A stretch of DNA of 12,354 nucleotides from JBGSYN01 sp041750975 (lineage in GTDB: Bacteria; Pseudomonadota; Alphaproteobacteria; Geminicoccales; Geminicoccaceae), in assembly GCA_041750975.1 (NCBI GenBank), contig JBGSYN010000094.1, forward strand, positions 1-12,354. The letters run 5' to 3'. The notes under the pieces were generated by a model, which was given only the letters and a program-made list of their open reading frames with translations, had not been told where the DNA came from and ran no database searches. Below, in pieces: positions 8,422 through 12,354 of the stretch. Positions within the stretch are counted from its first letter, which is position 1. Each line of letters begins with the position of its first letter. Both the position numbers and the translations under genes were made by a program.

Positions 8422-10053
8422 GTGCCCATCAAAACAGTCGCGACCAAACCTTTCGCCGACCAGAAGCCTGGAACTTCGGGTCTTCGCAAAAAGGTCCGCG
8501 TCTTTCAGCAGACGCATTACGTCGCCAATTTCGTTCAGTCGATTTTCGATGGGCTCAAGGGTTATCGAGGCAAGACCCTCGTCGTCGGCGGCGATGGCCG
8601 TTATTACAACGACGAAGCGATCCAGATCATTGTGCGGATGGCAGCGGCGAACGGCTTCGGCAAGGTTCTGGTCGGCCGCAACGGTCTCTTGTCGACGCCG
8701 GCCGCCTCCTGTGTGATCCGACGCAATCAGGCTTTCGGGGGGATCATTCTCTCTGCCAGCCACAATCCCGGCGGCCCTAACGGCGATTTCGGCATCAAGT
8801 ACAACACCGGCAATGGCGGCCCGGCGCCGCAATCGATCACCGACGCCATCTACGCCCAGACCCAGGCGATAACGGATTATTCCATTCTCAAGGAAGGTCA
8901 TATCGATCTGGGCAAGCTCGGCCGAAGCGATCTCGAAGACACGGTGGTCGAGGTCATCGATCCGGTTGCCGACTATAAGGCATTGATGGCCGCCTTGTTC
9001 GACTTCGAGGCCATCCGCGAACTCTTTGCCGGCGGCTTCACCATGCGCTTCGATGCGATGCATGCGGTGACGGGACCTTATGCCAAGGCGATCTTCGAGG
9101 AAGAGCTGGGTGCGGACTCGGGCACCGTCGTCAATGGCGAGCCGCTGCCCGATTTCGGCGGCCATCATCCCGACCCAAATCTGGTTCACGCCAAGGAACT
9201 CTATGACCTGATGATGAGTGCGGACGGACCGGATTTCGGCGCTGCTTCCGATGGCGACGGCGACCGCAACCTCATCATCGGCAAGAACTGCTTCGTCACA
9301 CCCTCGGACAGCCTTGCCGTGCTCGCCGCCAATGCGCATCTGGCGCCCGGCTATGCGGATGGCCTCGAAGGGATCGCCCGCTCGATGCCGACCAGCGGTG
9401 CTGCCGACCGGGTCGCCGACAAGCTCGGCATCGCAATTTTCGAAACCCCGACCGGCTGGAAATTCTTCGGCAATCTGCTCGATGCCGGCAGGGCCACGAT
9501 CTGCGGCGAGGAGAGCGCCGGCACCGGCTCGAGTCATGTCCGTGAGAAGGATGGGATCTGGGCGGTTTTGCTGTGGCTCAACATTCTTGCCAAACGCCGC
9601 CAGTCGGTGGCCGAAATTATGGCCGATCACTGGCAAACCTATGGCCGCAACTATTATTCGAGGCACGATTACGAGGCGATCGATCAGGCGACGGCGGACG
9701 CATTGATGAATGATCTCCGGGCCTCGCTCGGCGCTCTCGTCGGCCGCGGCTACGATCATGACCGAATCGATCGGGCCGATGATTTCGCCTATCATGATCC
9801 GGTCGACGGATCGGTCGCCGAGCATCAGGGAATTCGCCTGCTGTTCGAAAGCGGCTCGCGGATTGTCTTCCGCCTTTCTGGTACCGGCACCGAAGGTGCG
9901 ACGTTGCGGGTTTATATCGAGCGCTTCGAGCCCGATCCGGCCAAGCACGACATCCCGACCCAAACAGCGCTCGCCAAACTTATCGGTATTGCCGATGACA
10001 TTGCCGGGATCACCGCCCGCACCGGCCGAGAGGCTCCTACCGTCATCACCTAG
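8422..10053 (+). CDS. pgm: Phosphoglucomutase, PGM1-like (eukaryote-like) family
   Basis: Interconverts glucose-1-phosphate and glucose-6-phosphate through a phosphoserine and a bisphosphate intermediate, and so joins pgi to glgC and glgP. The product is 543 residues, near the family's roughly 540-560, and begins at GTG 8422 backed by AGGAG. Visible: N-terminal FADQKPGTSGLRKKV, active-site Ser113 in LSASHNPGG, the metal loop DGDGDRN (Asp277, Asp279, Asp281), the sugar-binding GEESAGTGS followed by SHVREKDG, and the C-terminal phosphate loop RLSGTGTEGATLRVY. The four expected domains are therefore all represented. This is the type found in Agrobacterium and eukaryotes, not the E. coli Pgm subtype. 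It starts 11 bases after glgA. Besides glycogen, glucose-1-phosphate made here can feed exopolysaccharide or LPS nucleotide sugars. In-frame translation shows no break. Confidence 0.96.
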   Translation: MPIKTVATKPFADQKPGTSGLRKKVRVFQQTHYVANFVQSIFDGLKGYRGKTLVVGGDGRYYNDEAIQIIVRMAAANGFGKVLVGRNGLLSTPAASCVIRRNQAFGGIILSASHNPGGPNGDFGIKYNTGNGGPAPQSITDAIYAQTQAITDYSILKEGHIDLGKLGRSDLEDTVVEVIDPVADYKALMAALFDFEAIRELFAGGFTMRFDAMHAVTGPYAKAIFEEELGADSGTVVNGEPLPDFGGHHPDPNLVHAKELYDLMMSADGPDFGAASDGDGDRNLIIGKNCFVTPSDSLAVLAANAHLAPGYADGLEGIARSMPTSGAADRVADKLGIAIFETPTGWKFFGNLLDAGRATICGEESAGTGSSHVREKDGIWAVLLWLNILAKRRQSVAEIMADHWQTYGRNYYSRHDYEAIDQATADALMNDLRASLGALVGRGYDHDRIDRADDFAYHDPVDGSVAEHQGIRLLFESGSRIVFRLSGTGTEGATLRVYIERFEPDPAKHDIPTQTALAKLIGIADDIAGITARTGREAPTVIT

Positions 10054-10108
10054 GTCGGCGGCGCTCGCCACTTTGGACGATGGCACCAAACTTGCTGCTA
10101 AACAGATC

Positions 10109-10131
10109 GGTCGTCGACGCGAAGGGCGACC
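10109..10131 (+). other. Short stem-loop in the pgm-ppc gap
   Basis: GGTCG at 10109-10113 can pair with CGACC at 10127-10131 (a sixth T-G pair is possible) across a loop of about 11-13 bases. No T-run follows, so it is a poor terminator candidate. The whole gap 10054-10175 (122 bases) holds no clear promoter. It contains an 8-codon frame starting at 10148 that ends at TAG 10172-10174, one base before the next gene's ATG, but this frame has no ribosome binding site of its own. Confidence 0.2.
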
Positions 10132-10175
10132 TACGCTAGACAAAGATATGCTGCAGCGCACAAGGAACGGTTAGC

Positions 10176-12354
10176 ATGGATGACGCGCTCGCTCCTGATG
10201 AAAGGGAAGGCACGGTTTCGCCGGTTCTGAACCCGTGGCAGCCGCCACGCCAGGCGGCCGAGCTGGAGGCTGCACTGCGTGATCGTCTCGAGAAACTGCG
10301 GGATCTCACCGACCACGACCTTCTTGCCAATCCGATCCTGTTGCTTTCGCTTTCCTGCCTCGGGCGGATCCGGGAGGGGCCGGGGCAGTTCAAGCTGTTC
10401 GAGGAACTGATCCAGACCCTTACCGTCGAGGCCTTCGTCGAGCGGGCAGCCCGGCTCCGGCAATATTGGGGTGAAACCGATGCTGCGGCCAACCGCCGAC
10501 GATTGCGCGAATTGATCCGCGGCCTGGCGCATGATTCGGACGGCCAGCTTCGATCCATCGAGACCTTTCGGGAGCGGGTCGAGAAAATCCACTACGGTTT
10601 TGTCATCACGGCGCACCCGACCTTCAGCCTCGCCAATGCATTGCAGCAGGATCTGGCGCAGCTGGCGACCAGCGACGGCACCACGAGCGACCTTCAGGCA
10701 CTCCTGGAGCATGTCGCAAGTCTGCCGCATCGCCCGGAGCAGAAGCTCGATCTCGAGGAGGAACACCGCCAGTCACTGGCTGCGATCGACCGGTTGCTCG
10801 GCGCCGTCACCGAATTGCACGGCGCCGTGCTCGAGGTCGCGCGAGAACTCTATTCGGACGATTGGCGCAGCATCTGTCCGGCGCTGGTCAGCATCGCCAC
10901 CTGGGTCGGTTACGACACGGACGGTCGGTCCGACATCACTTGGGCCAAGACGTTTGCCATGCGCATCCGGGTCCAGGTCTTCCAGGCCCAGCGCTATCGC
11001 CGGATGATTCAGCGGATGCGGGACAAGCTCGGCGGCGATGGGCCGGTCCTGGCCCTGCTCGAGCTGATCGATGCCAGGCTCGCCTTGATGATGCAGACGC
11101 TCGAGGGGCAGGTCAGGGTTTTCGAGAACCACCGCAGCGACAGTGCCGAATGGCTCGAGACGCTGGCCGAAGCCTCGAAAGCGCTGGTTGCAGGGCAAGG
11201 CACACGCCTTGCCGCGAAGAAGGAGTTGCGCGGCCTGATCGATCGCGCCCTCGCCGCCGCCGATGACGACATCGCCGGCGATCTTTGGGTGATGCGCTCC
11301 GAGATCGCCGTGCAGGGCCTGATTGCGGCCCGGACTCACGTTCGGATCAACGCCACCCAGCTGCACAACGCGATCCGCAAAGTCATCGCGATGGATCGGC
11401 CGCCCGAAGACCCGACATTCCGGATCACCTATCGCGATGCCATCAGCGACCTGATCGATAAGGTCGAGCCGGTCTCGGTCAATTTCGGCGTCCTCGAACG
11501 CGAGCGCGCCACCGCGCGCCGGGTGTTCATGACGATGGCGCAGATGCTCAAGTTTCTGGATGGCGATGAGCCGATCAGGTTCCTGATCGCCGAGACCGAA
11601 AGCGCCTTCACGCTGCTGACCGCACTCTACTTCGCCAAGCTCTTTGGCATCGAGCGGCAGATCGACATCTCGCCCCTGTTCGAAACACGGCCGGCGCTCG
11701 AGACCGGCCTTGCGATCCTCGACGATGCCTTGGCCGTGCCTGCCTATCGGGACTATGTGCTCAATCGTGGCCGCTTGTGCATTCAAACGGGCTATTCGGA
11801 TGCAGGCCGTTATATGGGCCAGGTGGCCGCCTGCGTCATCATCGAGCGAATCCGTCTGGGCCTTGCCGCACTCCTGCGCAAGCACGATCTGGACGGCGTC
11901 GATCTCCTGATTTTCGATACCCATGGCGAGAGCATCGGCCGCGGCGCCCACCCGGGCAGCCTCACCGACCGTCTCGCTTACTACGACACGATCGAGAGTC
12001 GGCGCGTCTTCCGCAAGGCCGGCATCCATCTGATCGAGGAGAGCAGCTACCAGGGCGGCGACGGCTATCTCCACTTCTGTGCGGCGAACAGCTCGCTTGC
12101 GGTCGTCACCCGGGTTATCGAGCACCTTTTCGAGGAGCAGGCCGACGACGACGATCCGTTCTATGAGCAGGCGGGCTATGTCAGCGAGTTCTTCGCGGCG
12201 GTCGAGCAGTTCAACAAGCGGATCATCGACGATCCCTGCTACGCCGTGTTCCTCGGCGCATTCGGCGCCAATTTCCTCTACGCAACCGGGTCGCGCTCGC
12301 TGAAGCGTCAGTTCGACCTGACCGGTGTTCATGTCGATCTCGAGCATCCCTCCC
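10176..12354 (+). CDS. ppc: Phosphoenolpyruvate carboxylase family protein with divergent active site (C-terminus beyond window)
   Basis: The frame is open from ATG 10176 (AAGGA at 10162-10166, 9 bases upstream) to the right edge, giving 726 residues; E. coli PEPC has 883. Classical PEPC adds bicarbonate to PEP to form oxaloacetate. Family landmarks in order: VITAHPT with His147, WVGYDTDG (243-250, usually WMGGDRDG), HVRINATQ near 394, a long colinear stretch ending in PLFET (Glu503), GYSDAGRYMG (539-548), FDTHGESIGRG (580-590) and GSRSLKR (Arg707). Compared with E. coli from memory, His138, metal ligands Glu506 and Asp543, Arg587 and Arg699 have counterparts. Arg396 is Thr394, Lys546 is Arg545, and the HGRGG loop is DTHGE, so His579 and Arg581 are Asp581 and His583. 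The fold assignment is strong; carboxylase activity is doubtful. It follows pgm by 122 bases on the same strand and may share the glycogen transcript. The symbol ppc marks homology, not proven function. Confidence 0.85.
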   Translation, partial: MDDALAPDEREGTVSPVLNPWQPPRQAAELEAALRDRLEKLRDLTDHDLLANPILLLSLSCLGRIREGPGQFKLFEELIQTLTVEAFVERAARLRQYWGETDAAANRRRLRELIRGLAHDSDGQLRSIETFRERVEKIHYGFVITAHPTFSLANALQQDLAQLATSDGTTSDLQALLEHVASLPHRPEQKLDLEEEHRQSLAAIDRLLGAVTELHGAVLEVARELYSDDWRSICPALVSIATWVGYDTDGRSDITWAKTFAMRIRVQVFQAQRYRRMIQRMRDKLGGDGPVLALLELIDARLALMMQTLEGQVRVFENHRSDSAEWLETLAEASKALVAGQGTRLAAKKELRGLIDRALAAADDDIAGDLWVMRSEIAVQGLIAARTHVRINATQLHNAIRKVIAMDRPPEDPTFRITYRDAISDLIDKVEPVSVNFGVLERERATARRVFMTMAQMLKFLDGDEPIRFLIAETESAFTLLTALYFAKLFGIERQIDISPLFETRPALETGLAILDDALAVPAYRDYVLNRGRLCIQTGYSDAGRYMGQVAACVIIERIRLGLAALLRKHDLDGVDLLIFDTHGESIGRGAHPGSLTDRLAYYDTIESRRVFRKAGIHLIEESSYQGGDGYLHFCAANSSLAVVTRVIEHLFEEQADDDDPFYEQAGYVSEFFAAVEQFNKRIIDDPCYAVFLGAFGANFLYATGSRSLKRQFDLTGVHVDLEHPS

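Noticed and set aside
8407..10161. 584-codon open frame on the minus strand opposite pgm
   Set aside because: It lies exactly opposite a fully recognisable phosphoglucomutase. Its translation shows no known family and has the composition of an antisense shadow in GC-rich DNA.
10148..10174. Eight-codon frame ending one base before the PEPC-family ATG, resembling the pgi leader ORF
   Set aside because: It lacks a ribosome binding site and the downstream gene has its own AAGGA, so coupling is not supported here.
10773..12347. 524-codon open frame on the minus strand opposite the PEPC-family gene
   Set aside because: The plus strand encodes long colinear PEPC homology throughout. The minus frame, with its repeated charged low-complexity text, is a shadow of it.

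Overview
This is GC-rich DNA that looks alphaproteobacterial. The GlgC, GlgA and PGM1-type phosphoglucomutase read very like the Agrobacterium/rhizobial versions as I remember them. The KDPG aldolase (Entner-Doudoroff pathway) and the partial divergent GAF-PAS sensor also fit a free-living alphaproteobacterium. I cannot name a genus from the sequence alone.

Layout. Positions 1-593, minus strand, hold the N-terminal part of a GAF-domain sensory protein that runs off the left edge. Positions 594-798 are a divergent intergenic region and probably carry the promoters. From 799 to the right edge every gene lies on the plus strand, tightly packed: eda (799-1425), pgi (1470-3113), glgP (3184-5634), glgC (5685-6950), glgA (6950-8410, overlapping glgC by one base), pgm (8422-10053, GTG start, ribosome binding site overlapping the glgA stop) and, after a 122-base gap, a phosphoenolpyruvate-carboxylase-family gene (10176 to beyond 12354). 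I found no convincing rho-independent terminator, so most or all of these genes are probably one transcript. No RNA gene, insertion sequence, CRISPR array or other mobile element is visible. No gene-free stretch exceeds about 205 bases.

How the genes fit together. pgi, pgm, glgC, glgA and glgP link fructose-6-phosphate, glucose-6-phosphate, glucose-1-phosphate, ADP-glucose and the alpha-1,4-glucan in both directions. Eda yields pyruvate and glyceraldehyde-3-phosphate. Alphaproteobacterial GlgC enzymes are known to be activated by fructose-6-phosphate and pyruvate, so the first two genes make the two activators of the enzyme encoded by the fourth. A branching enzyme gene (glgB), often next to these genes, is not in the window.

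The most unusual item is the last gene. It is a clear PEP-carboxylase-fold homologue, alignable almost without gaps over long stretches. It keeps some catalytic and metal positions but has replaced several residues regarded as essential in classical PEPC (Arg396, Lys546, His579 and Arg581 in E. coli numbering, recalled from memory). It may be an altered-function enzyme or a regulatory pseudo-enzyme tied to glycogen metabolism. A second oddity is a 7-codon mini-ORF with its own ribosome binding site, which stops inside the pgi start codon region (ATGA overlap), while pgi has no good ribosome binding site of its own.
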